A stretch of 64,000 nucleotides of DNA, from positions 124,001-188,000 of the forward strand of contig JAXMBA010000003.1 of the NCBI GenBank assembly GCA_046350095.1, read 5' to 3'. Below the pieces are notes generated by a model that ran no database searches, was not told the origin of the DNA, and was given only the letters and a program-made list of their open reading frames with translations. Source of the DNA: Urbifossiella sp046350095. Lineage in GTDB: Bacteria; Planctomycetota; Planctomycetia; Gemmatales; Gemmataceae. The translations under genes were made by a program, and so were the position numbers. Shown piece after piece: positions 35,608 through 43,139 of this stretch (within the stretch, counting starts at the first letter, position 1; each line of letters opens with the position of its first letter).

Positions 35608-36986
35608 GGCGGAGCCTCCGGGGGAGTCGAAACGTGCGGGCGGCTCCAGACGAGCCACCCGAGCCAGGCGGTAATGGTGACGATCGTAACCGACCGGGCG
35701 GCGAGAAGGAACAGCGTGCCGGGAATCGGCCCGGCCCAGGTCGGCGGGTTCGTGGGGAGGTCGTCGCCGTACGTCCACCGGTAGAAGCACGGGAAGACGA
35801 GCGTGGTGAGCGCGCCGGCGAGGAGCACGAGCGCGGCCCACCACCGCTCGGCGCGCGACCGCAGCGGCAGGAGCGGCACCAGCGGCATGACCCAGTGGAG
35901 GTACTGCGGCGAGCCGACCTTGTTCGCGGCGATGAACGCGAACCACGCCAGCAGCGACGCCGCGACGACGTGCGGCGCGAGCGCGGCGGGGCCCGGCCGC
36001 GACCGCGACGCCCGCCAGAAGCCGCGGGCCGTCAGCACCACGGTCACCGGCACCGACAGCACCATGAGCCACCGGGCCAGTTCCGCCCCGCGGGCGGCGA
36101 GGGTGCCGGTGACGTTGAAGCTGCCGTAGCCAGCGTTCACGTGGGCCGCGGGGTCGAGCAGGAACACCGGCCAGGCGACCGGCGCTTCCAGCTGGAGGCC
36201 GCGGGCCGAGTGGTACGTCAGGTACTGGAACCCGCGCTCGCCGCCGCCCAGCAGGTACGTGAGCGCCGGCCACGCCGCCAGCAGCGCGCCGGCGACCACC
36301 GCTTCGAGCACGACGTTCCGCCAGAACCAGCCCGGCCGCGCCGCCGCGGCCGCGAACACCCACGCCGGCAGCAGCAGCACCGGGACCAGCTTGTACGCCG
36401 CGCCGAGCACCAGCACCGCGTACCCCAGACGCGGCCGGCACGCGGTCAGCGCCCACAGCGCCACCAGCGCCACCAGCGCCACCACCGGGTCTTGCCGGTC
36501 GAACAGGATGGCCCCGACCGACGCCGTGAGCAGCACGTACAGCGCGAGCCGGCCCACCCGGGCCGCAGGAGTGTCGTCCGGGTACACCCGCCGGGCGATC
36601 AGCCACACGAGCGCGAGTGACGCGGCATCGACGCCGAGCAGGACGAGGCCCAGCGCCACCTCGTAGCGGTCGCCGGCCTCGCGCGCGGCGGCCGACTCGT
36701 CGGTGTACGGGGGGAGCGACTTGTAGTAGCGGGTTTGAACGAGGAGCGGCGCCCAGCTTGGGAGCTGGTCGGCGAGCCAGCCGGGGGCGACGCCGAACAG
36801 CACGGCGAGGTGCGGGTACTCGACGGTGCGGGTGCGGTAGAATTCGGCGACGCCGGTGGTGCGGGCGGCGTCGGCGTAGTCGCGGTAGAGGCGGTACTCG
36901 CCGGCGACGGTGACCGCCCACAGCCCGGCGCGGACGAGGAGGAAGCCGACGACGAGGGCGGCGTACAGGGCGGCGGGCCGGGTCAT
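35604..36986 (-). CDS. GT87-like polytopic glycosyltransferase
   Basis: A 460-residue membrane protein with about ten helices. The motifs EYRLYRDYADAARTTG, VEYPHLAVLFGVAPG, LFDRQDPVVALVALVAL, and AAYKLVPVLLLPAW match GT87/GT39-type mannosyltransferases that use lipid-linked sugars. Its stop overlaps the start of the haem-cyclase-like gene (GTGA), so both are co-translated. The paralogue at 12166-13446 is clearly different in sequence. Confidence 0.78.
   Translation of the reverse strand: MTRPAALYAALVVGFLLVRAGLWAVTVAGEYRLYRDYADAARTTGVAEFYRTRTVEYPHLAVLFGVAPGWLADQLPSWAPLLVQTRYYKSLPPYTDESAAAREAGDRYEVALGLVLLGVDAASLALVWLIARRVYPDDTPAARVGRLALYVLLTASVGAILFDRQDPVVALVALVALWALTACRPRLGYAVLVLGAAYKLVPVLLLPAWVFAAAAARPGWFWRNVVLEAVVAGALLAAWPALTYLLGGGERGFQYLTYHSARGLQLEAPVAWPVFLLDPAAHVNAGYGSFNVTGTLAARGAELARWLMVLSVPVTVVLTARGFWRASRSRPGPAALAPHVVAASLLAWFAFIAANKVGSPQYLHWVMPLVPLLPLRSRAERWWAALVLLAGALTTLVFPCFYRWTYGDDLPTNPPTWAGPIPGTLFLLAARSVTIVTITAWLGWLVWSRPHVSTPPEAPP
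35615..35619 (-). promoter_or_regulatory. Ribosome-binding site GGAGG before a GTG start
   Basis: On the minus strand GGAGG lies 7 bases before the GTG at 35607. It decides the start of the squalene-cyclase-fold gene and lies inside the 3' end of the upstream GT87 gene. Confidence 0.75.
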
Positions 36987-37001
36987 CCCACCAGTCTAGA
37001 A

Positions 37002-37898
37002 CTACCGCGGCGGCGCGGGCGGCCCGGCGGCGCCGCCCGACAGCGACGAGTAGTACTGCCGCAGCAGGCCGGCGTACCGCGGCATGAACTCCTCGCGGTA
37101 GTGCTGCGTGAGCTGCACCCGCACCCGCTCGGGGAGGTGGCCCCACACCTCCTTCGCCACCACGTCCGCGATCGGCAGTTGCGGCTGCACCGGCGGCGGC
37201 GGCTGGTCGTTCTTCTTGTCGGCGGGCGCCTGCGCGACGCCGGCCGGGTCCGTCGGCATGCCCGCCTTCGCGGTCTGCGTGGGGTTCGTCGGCTGCTTCT
37301 CGGTGCCCTTCCCACCCTGGGCCATCCCGCCGGTCTCCTTGCCGTCCTTCGGCGTCCCCGAGCGGGGCCGCCGGCCGCTCGCCTGGCCCTCCTTCTGACC
37401 CATGCCGCCCGTCTGACCCATGCCGCCCATCGGCTCCATGCCGCCCTTCGGCTCTTTGCCGCCGGTGTTGCCCTTGCCGTCGCCCTTCTGATCCTTCTGG
37501 CCGCTGCTCTTGCTCATGTCCGGGTTCGCGTCCGACTTGTCGTTCCCCTTGTCGCTCTTGCCGTCGCTCTTGTTCTGATTGGTCATGTCGTTCGCGTCGC
37601 CGCCGCCGTCTTTCGGTGGGGAGTCGGGCGGGTTCAGTAGCGCGTCGATGTCCTTGAGGATGCCGGCCTGGGTGGCGCGGGTGCTGTCGCCGGCGTCGGC
37701 CGCGGCGAGGTTGTCGCTGGCCTGCTTCGCGCTGGCAATGATGCGTTCCACGACCGCGGCGGGGTCTTCGGCGGGGGCGGCGTCGCGGGAGCCGTCGGGC
37801 CGGACCTCGCGCGGCGGCGGGGCGACCGGCAGCGGGTCGGCCGCGACCGCGGGGACGCCCAGCGCGGCGAACACGAACAGCACACCGGCGCGGGTCAC
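37002..37898 (-). CDS. Secreted low-complexity protein partner of DUF4175
   Basis: A 298-residue protein starting at a GTG overlapping the DUF4175 stop (GTGA). Signal peptide VTRAGVLFVFAALGVPAVAA. A central region of about 110 residues is rich in Gly, Met, Lys, Asp and Gln (for example GGMEPMGGMGQTGGMGQ). A conserved-looking C-terminus (WGHLPERVRVQLTQHYREEF) follows. I know of no defined function. The pairing with DUF4175 recurs in planctomycetes, so the two probably act together in the envelope. Confidence 0.75.
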   Translation of the reverse strand: MTRAGVLFVFAALGVPAVAADPLPVAPPPREVRPDGSRDAAPAEDPAAVVERIIASAKQASDNLAAADAGDSTRATQAGILKDIDALLNPPDSPPKDGGGDANDMTNQNKSDGKSDKGNDKSDANPDMSKSSGQKDQKGDGKGNTGGKEPKGGMEPMGGMGQTGGMGQKEGQASGRRPRSGTPKDGKETGGMAQGGKGTEKQPTNPTQTAKAGMPTDPAGVAQAPADKKNDQPPPPVQPQLPIADVVAKEVWGHLPERVRVQLTQHYREEFMPRYAGLLRQYYSSLSGGAAGPPAPPR

Positions 37899-40800
37899 GG
37901 CATCTCCTCCGGGGTGCGGCGGAACTCGGCGGCGAGCCCGCGGAACAGCTCGGCCAGCTGCCGCTGCGCGGCCTCGATCTCGGCCAGTTCTTCGCGGGCG
38001 TCGTCGGAGAGCGCCGCCGGGTCGGGGTTGGCCTTGGCGAACGCCGCCGTCCGCTCGTTCAGCTCGGCCTGAAGCGCCCGCAGCGCCCGCAGTTGGGCCA
38101 GCGGCGGGATCACGTCCGCGTTCCCCGCCGGCATCGGCATCCCCATCGGCATCGGCATCGGCGGCGCGCCCATTGGCATCGGCGCGCGGGCGGCTTTCGG
38201 CTGATTCTCTTTCAGCGCCTCCAGCACCTGTTCGAGCCGCCGCACGGCCACGCCCATCGGCCGCGTCACGCGGTCGTGGTTCGTCTTCTCCAGGGCCGGG
38301 TCGAAGGCCGCGTCGGGGTCGGCGTCGAGCGCGTCCTGGCGGCGAGCCTTGGCCTTGTCGCCGGCCTTGTCCATCGCGTCGGCGGCGTCGTTGACGATGC
38401 GGGCGAACACGGCCAGCTGCGGGAACTCGCGGTCGGCCAGCCCGCGGACTTCGCCGGCCAGCGCCCGCTCGCGGTCCTCCAGCTCCGAGAGGCTCGCCAG
38501 CAGCGGCCGCGTCCACGCCTTCCCCTTCAGCACCGCGTCCTGCACGCGGCCGGCCTCGGTCACGGCCGCCTTCTGGCGGTCGAGCAGCGTCGTCACCTGC
38601 GCCGCGAGGCGGCGGCGCGTCTCGTCGGTCAGCCGCTCCTCGGCGCGGGCCGTCTGCGCGTCCACGCGGTCGCGGGCGTCGTCGAGCTTGGCCGTGGCGT
38701 CGCGCTGCGCCGCGGTCGGGTCGGCCCCGTTCTCCAGCGCGTCGTGGGCGGCCTCCATCTTCTCCAGCGCGGCGCGGGCGTCCTTCGCCGCGTCGTCGGC
38801 CCGATCGCGGGTCAGGCGCTGCACCAGCTCGCGCGTCTGCTCGGCGAGCTTCTGCTGCTCGGGGGCGAGACGGCGGAGCTCGTCGCCGCGCTTCGTCGCG
38901 TCCGGGATGCGGGCGGCCTCGGCGCTGCGCTTCTGAAGGTCGTCCTGCGCCGCGGCGGTGGCGTCGGCCTGGTCGGCGTCGGCGCGCTGCCGGCGCGACA
39001 GCTCGGGCACGTTCTCCGGCTGCTGTTCGGCGAGCCCGTTGGCGAAGCGGTCGAGCCGCGCGGCGGCGGAGCGGTCCTTCGCACCCGCTTCACCCTGGCG
39101 GTTCTCACGGGCCGCGGCCGCCGCCTGGCGCAGCTCGTCGGGCACGGCCTGCCCGCCGGCGGCCTCCACGGCGGCGCGAATCGCGGCGGCCTCGGCGGCG
39201 GCGCGGTCGGCCGCGCCCTTCGCGTCGGCGGCGTCGAACCGTGCCTGCTCGGCCTTCGCCGCCGAGGCCGACCGCGCCTCGCTCCCCGGCGGAAGCGTCC
39301 CGGCCTTGGCGTCGAGCGCCGTCGCGTCGGCCTCCTTCGCGGCGGCGGCGGCCTTCGCGGCGGCGGCGGCCTGGTCCTTCTCGGCGGCGAGGTTGCGGGC
39401 CTTCCCCAGCAGCGCCCCCGCCTGGTCGGCGAGGCGGTCGAGCCGCGCCGCGGCCCGGTCGAGCTCGGCGCGCTGGTCCGGGGTCAGCGCGTCGGCGGCC
39501 GTACCCGGGGGAATGCGGTCCGGCAGTCGGTCGGCGGCGGCGGCCTCACGCAGGACGGTGTCGCGCAGCTGCCGGGCGTCGCCCCGCAGCTCGGCCGCGC
39601 CGCCCCACTGGTTCAGCAGGTCGATCAGGTCCGTCAGCGTGTCCTCGACGCCGCGCTGGTGCCGCGCGGCGCGGGCCAGCGGCTGGGTCGGGGGCTGCCG
39701 CAGCGCCTCGGCGATCTGGTCGCGTGCCCCCGCCAGGTGCCGGTCGACGGCGGCCGCGTCCTGCCCCTCGGCGGGGCGCAGCAACCCGGCCGCGGCGGCG
39801 AGCCGGTCGGTCGCCGGCGACTTCGGCAGGCCGTTGGCGCGGGCCAGGTCGTCGAGCTGTTCCACCTTCTGCCGCAGGCCGGCGACGCCGTTGCGGACGT
39901 GGTCCTGGGCGTTGCCGGCGGCGAGGAGTTTCTCGCGGTCGGCCGGCCCGAGCGAGCCGTCGGCCTGCGGGCGGACCGCGGCGCGGTCGGTCGCCTCGCG
40001 CTGCTCCTCGCGCACCCGCTGGGCCGCGCGGCGCAGCTCGGCGAGCCGGCGGTGGATGAACCCGTCCACGGCCTCGGGCGACCCCACGCGGATGACCACC
40101 CACCCGCCCGTCGGCTCGACCTCCGCCTCCTCCGGGTCCGTCGCCGCGGCCACCTCGGTGCGGCTGCGGCCGGGCTCCTTCAGCACGGTGACGGTGTCCC
40201 AGTCGTCGGCCGCGGCGCGGAGGTAAATCACGTCGCCGGCGCGGACGGGCGTGCCGTCGTCGCGGAGGAACCGGCTCAGGTTCAGCACGAACGCGGCGTC
40301 GTACTCCGGCGGCTGTGGCGGCAGGTTCGCCAGCGCCGCCCCCACCGCCGCGGGCAGGGCGCGGCTCGTCGGCTCGTAGTCGGCCAGCGGGACGGTGCGG
40401 ATTCGGCCGGCGGCGCCGACGCGGTATTCGAGGAACGTGCGCCGCAGGCCGTAGACGCGGTCGGTGGCGAGCACCTCGACGCGGAGGTCGGCGGTCGGCA
40501 CGAGCCGCGTGGGGTCGCGGCCGGGGGCGGGCCGCAACAGGCTGACGGTCGGTGCCGGGTCGGGCGTCAGGCGGATTTCCAGCAGGCGGACGCCGGTGAG
40601 GCCCGTCGGGTCTGTCAGCCGCAGGGCGTACATTCCGCCGAACGCCGGCGTGAACTCGGCCCACATCACGCGGCCGTCGCCGGAGAGCGCGAGCGGCACG
40701 TCGTCGCCGAGCGCGTCGGCGAGCATGGCGCTGGCGGCGGCGCCGAGCGAGTCGAGGCGGCCGAGGTGGGCGAGCGGCGCGGCGCGCTCGACGGCCGACT

Positions 40801-41929
40801 TGTCGCCCTGGTACGCCAGGACGGCGCGGCCGAGCGGCACGTCGGCGGCGGCGCGGAGGCGGATCGTCGTTCCCGCCGGCACCTCGACCACGGCGGCGCC
40901 GTCGGGCAACTCGGTCGGGCGCTGGCCTGTGTATTCGGGCGGCGTGACGTACACCTGCGGCGACGGCCGGCCGTCGAGCGGTACGAGCCGCGGCGGCGGG
41001 ACCACGGCGACGTGCAGCCAGCCGGTGTCGCCGTCGCCGGCGGTGACGCGGAAGTCGAAGTCGTGGTTCAGCCGCGCGGGTTCGACGCGGGCGCTGACCA
41101 CGGCCAGCGGCCCGGCCGGGCTGACGCCTTGCGGGATCGATCCGGGCGTGCGCGGGTCGGCGGCCGTGAGCGGGTAGACCTCGTCGAACTCCTCGCCGGA
41201 GTGGAGGCGGAACGCGACGTGGGCGCGCTCCGGCAGCACGCCGCGGACGACGAACTGGAACTCGAACGGGTCGGGCTTCGGCAGCCGGGCCGGGAACTCG
41301 GCCGGGCTCACGAGGTCGATCCGCGTGCGCGCCGGCCACGGGTGCGGGCCGAACGGGTCGGCGAACCGGACCGCGGCGGTGGCCGCGCGGTCCGGGTCCG
41401 CGAGCGCCGCGGGGACGGCGGCGAGGAGCGCGGCGGCGCAGAACGCGAGCGCCTTCCTGGCCCGGCTGCGCGGCACGATGGCGCCGAGGTCGTGGTTGCC
41501 GCTGACGCGCTCGGCCCGGCGGACGGCGGCCTGGCGGAGGCGGCGCGACACGCCGCGGTCGTCGGCGTCGTCGAGGAAGGCGACGGCCGACGCGAGGGCG
41601 TCGTTCAGCTTCGGGTGCCGGGCTTCGAGGGCGAGCGCCACGGAGAGCGCGTCGGTGCGGAGGCGGAGGGCGGCGCGGAGGCGGCGGGCGAGGAGGCCGC
41701 CGGCGGCGAGGGTGGCCACGAGCGCGAACCCGCGGGCGAGCGGCGGCAGGTGCCAGCGGGCGTCGGCGGCGCCGACCAGCGCCAGCGCCGCGGCGACGGT
41801 GCCGACCAGTGCCAGGGCCGCGGCCCCGGCGGCGGCGCGGCGGCGGGAGCGGCCGATCGCCGCGAGGCGCTGCGGCAGCCGCACCGGGCCGCGGCTGGGG
41901 TGCGTCGGCGGTTGGAGGATCAGGGCCAT
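37895..41929 (-). CDS. DUF4175 family giant membrane protein
   Basis: A 1344-residue protein. Two or three N-terminal membrane helices (AAGAAALALVGTVAAALALVG, ARGFALVATLAAGGLLA, ALAFCAAALLAAVPAAL) are followed by a beta-rich domain at about 200-610. After that a very long alanine-, arginine- and glutamate-rich coiled coil runs to the end, with a short methionine/proline repeat near residue 1265. Length and order fit DUF4175, described from alpha-proteobacteria and planctomycetes. The function is unknown; a large envelope scaffold is a guess. The ATG of MALILQPP is chosen, and hairpin F lies just upstream of it. Confidence 0.83.
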   Translation of the reverse strand: MALILQPPTHPSRGPVRLPQRLAAIGRSRRRAAAGAAALALVGTVAAALALVGAADARWHLPPLARGFALVATLAAGGLLARRLRAALRLRTDALSVALALEARHPKLNDALASAVAFLDDADDRGVSRRLRQAAVRRAERVSGNHDLGAIVPRSRARKALAFCAAALLAAVPAALADPDRAATAAVRFADPFGPHPWPARTRIDLVSPAEFPARLPKPDPFEFQFVVRGVLPERAHVAFRLHSGEEFDEVYPLTAADPRTPGSIPQGVSPAGPLAVVSARVEPARLNHDFDFRVTAGDGDTGWLHVAVVPPPRLVPLDGRPSPQVYVTPPEYTGQRPTELPDGAAVVEVPAGTTIRLRAAADVPLGRAVLAYQGDKSAVERAAPLAHLGRLDSLGAAASAMLADALGDDVPLALSGDGRVMWAEFTPAFGGMYALRLTDPTGLTGVRLLEIRLTPDPAPTVSLLRPAPGRDPTRLVPTADLRVEVLATDRVYGLRRTFLEYRVGAAGRIRTVPLADYEPTSRALPAAVGAALANLPPQPPEYDAAFVLNLSRFLRDDGTPVRAGDVIYLRAAADDWDTVTVLKEPGRSRTEVAAATDPEEAEVEPTGGWVVIRVGSPEAVDGFIHRRLAELRRAAQRVREEQREATDRAAVRPQADGSLGPADREKLLAAGNAQDHVRNGVAGLRQKVEQLDDLARANGLPKSPATDRLAAAAGLLRPAEGQDAAAVDRHLAGARDQIAEALRQPPTQPLARAARHQRGVEDTLTDLIDLLNQWGGAAELRGDARQLRDTVLREAAAADRLPDRIPPGTAADALTPDQRAELDRAAARLDRLADQAGALLGKARNLAAEKDQAAAAAKAAAAAKEADATALDAKAGTLPPGSEARSASAAKAEQARFDAADAKGAADRAAAEAAAIRAAVEAAGGQAVPDELRQAAAAARENRQGEAGAKDRSAAARLDRFANGLAEQQPENVPELSRRQRADADQADATAAAQDDLQKRSAEAARIPDATKRGDELRRLAPEQQKLAEQTRELVQRLTRDRADDAAKDARAALEKMEAAHDALENGADPTAAQRDATAKLDDARDRVDAQTARAEERLTDETRRRLAAQVTTLLDRQKAAVTEAGRVQDAVLKGKAWTRPLLASLSELEDRERALAGEVRGLADREFPQLAVFARIVNDAADAMDKAGDKAKARRQDALDADPDAAFDPALEKTNHDRVTRPMGVAVRRLEQVLEALKENQPKAARAPMPMGAPPMPMPMGMPMPAGNADVIPPLAQLRALRALQAELNERTAAFAKANPDPAALSDDAREELAEIEAAQRQLAELFRGLAAEFRRTPEEMP

Positions 41930-41948
41930 TCTTGCGTAGTGACGATTT

Positions 41949-42028
41949 GCGATTGAAGATTGATGATTGAACCGAGTCGGATTCCCCGGTGGGACTTCGG
42001 GTCCGGGCATTCATCAATCAGGAATCGC
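41949..42028. repeat. Imperfect inverted repeat (hairpin F)
   Basis: Left arm 41949-41966 (gcgattgaagattgatga) pairs with 42011-42028 except for three central bases. The surrounding 41937-42050 contains further copies of the words gattgatgattg and atcatcaatc, so it is a decayed or scrambled version of the same kind of hairpin. It lies between two minus-strand genes, 20 bases upstream of the DUF4175 start. Confidence 0.7.
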
Positions 42029-42042
42029 CAATCATCAATCCT

Positions 42043-43041
42043 TTACTTCCGCGCCCACGCCGCGCGCGGGATGTCGATCGCCACGCGGCCGACGCCGCCG
42101 GCGCGGGTCGCGTCCAGGGTCAGCGTCAGCGGGCCTTCGGCGTTCGTGTCCGGCCTGCTGAACACGAGCGACTCGAGCGCCGGCGGCCCGCCGGGCGGCA
42201 GCGGCTGCGAGAACTCGGTGAACCACTCGCGGCCGGCGTCCGTCGGGTAGATCGCGTGCCCGACCACGCCGCCGGCCGCGTACTTCAGCGTGCACTCGCC
42301 GGTCGCCACCGGCTGCCAGCGGCGGTACGTCAGGTTCGCTTTACCCGTGTTCTCCACCTCGACCCACACCACGAAGTATTGCTCGGGCGACAGGAAGTTC
42401 CGCTTCCGCGCCACCAGCGGCACCTTCGACTCGGCCACGCCCACCACCCGGACGCGCACGTCGCCGGCCTTCTCCCACTTCGACTCCCAGCTCTTCGGCG
42501 GAGGCGGGAACGGCGACGGCGGCCGCTCCACCACCGTTGCCGCCTTCGGCGCGGGCTCCGGGGTCTTGGGCGCGGGCTCCGGGGTCTTGGGCGTCGGCTC
42601 GGGCTCGGGTGTCTTCGGCGCGGGCTCCGGCACCGGGGTCGGCTCGGGCTCGGGCTCCTTCGGCTTGGGCTTCGGCTTCACCATCGGTGCCGGCGTCTCC
42701 GGCTCCGGCGCCTTCGGCATCACCTTCGGTTCGGGTCCGGGTGGTGGCGTCGGCGCCGGCGGGTTCGCCTTCGCGGCGGCGACTTCGGTCGGCTTCGGGG
42801 CGGGGTCGCGGAGGAGGTAGACCGCCAGCCCGCCGGCCGTGAGCACGCCGACTCCGAGGATGCCGACGACGGCCAGCACGAGCGGCAGCGCCGACGGCTC
42901 CGCCTGCGCGGGGTCGTCCAGCGACAGCATGGCGGCGACATTCGGGCCGCTGCATCTGGGGCAGCGCAACGAGCGGTCGTTACCGCGCGGGTACCACCCG
43001 TACTTGCAGTCCCGGCAGTAGTTCCGCGGGCGATCGGCCAT
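42043..43041 (-). CDS. Zinc-ribbon, single-TM, proline-rich protein with C-terminal beta domain
   Basis: A 332-residue protein. The N-terminal zinc ribbon is CRDC, then 16 residues, then CPRC. A membrane helix follows (ALPLVLAVVGILGVGVLTAGGLAV), then a proline/glutamate/lysine-rich stalk of about 90 residues with repeats such as PEPAPKTPEP. The C-terminal about 130 residues form a beta-rich domain (VVWVEVENTGKANLTYRRWQ) like a DUF4352-type immunoglobulin fold. The zinc ribbon would face the cytoplasm and the beta domain the periplasm. Function unknown. Confidence 0.75.
   Translation of the reverse strand: MADRPRNYCRDCKYGWYPRGNDRSLRCPRCSGPNVAAMLSLDDPAQAEPSALPLVLAVVGILGVGVLTAGGLAVYLLRDPAPKPTEVAAAKANPPAPTPPPGPEPKVMPKAPEPETPAPMVKPKPKPKEPEPEPTPVPEPAPKTPEPEPTPKTPEPAPKTPEPAPKAATVVERPPSPFPPPPKSWESKWEKAGDVRVRVVGVAESKVPLVARKRNFLSPEQYFVVWVEVENTGKANLTYRRWQPVATGECTLKYAAGGVVGHAIYPTDAGREWFTEFSQPLPPGGPPALESLVFSRPDTNAEGPLTLTLDATRAGGVGRVAIDIPRAAWARK
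42548..42589. repeat. Tandem 21-bp repeat in the proline-rich coding region
   Basis: Two adjacent copies of ggcgcgggctccggggtctt plus g encode the PEPAPKT motif on the minus strand. Degenerate copies follow to about 42640. This is a normal source of stalk-length variation. Confidence 0.75.
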
Positions 43042-43139
43042 CACTCCTCCCCGTCGGGTGCGGAAGTGTCATTGTCCCCGCCCGCGGGCAGGGGTCAAGG
43101 CCGGCGGGCCGCCGTGACGCCGGCGTTACACGGGCGCCG

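Noticed and set aside
34612..37146. 844-codon frame that would fuse the cyclase-fold protein to upstream sequence
   Set aside because: The upstream part is low-complexity shadow of the GT87 gene. A good ribosome-binding site and GTG with signal peptide mark the real start at 35607.
38093..41956. Open frame of 1287 codons antisense to the DUF4175 gene
   Set aside because: Arginine-, glycine- and valine-rich with no motif; a typical GC-rich shadow of the real gene.
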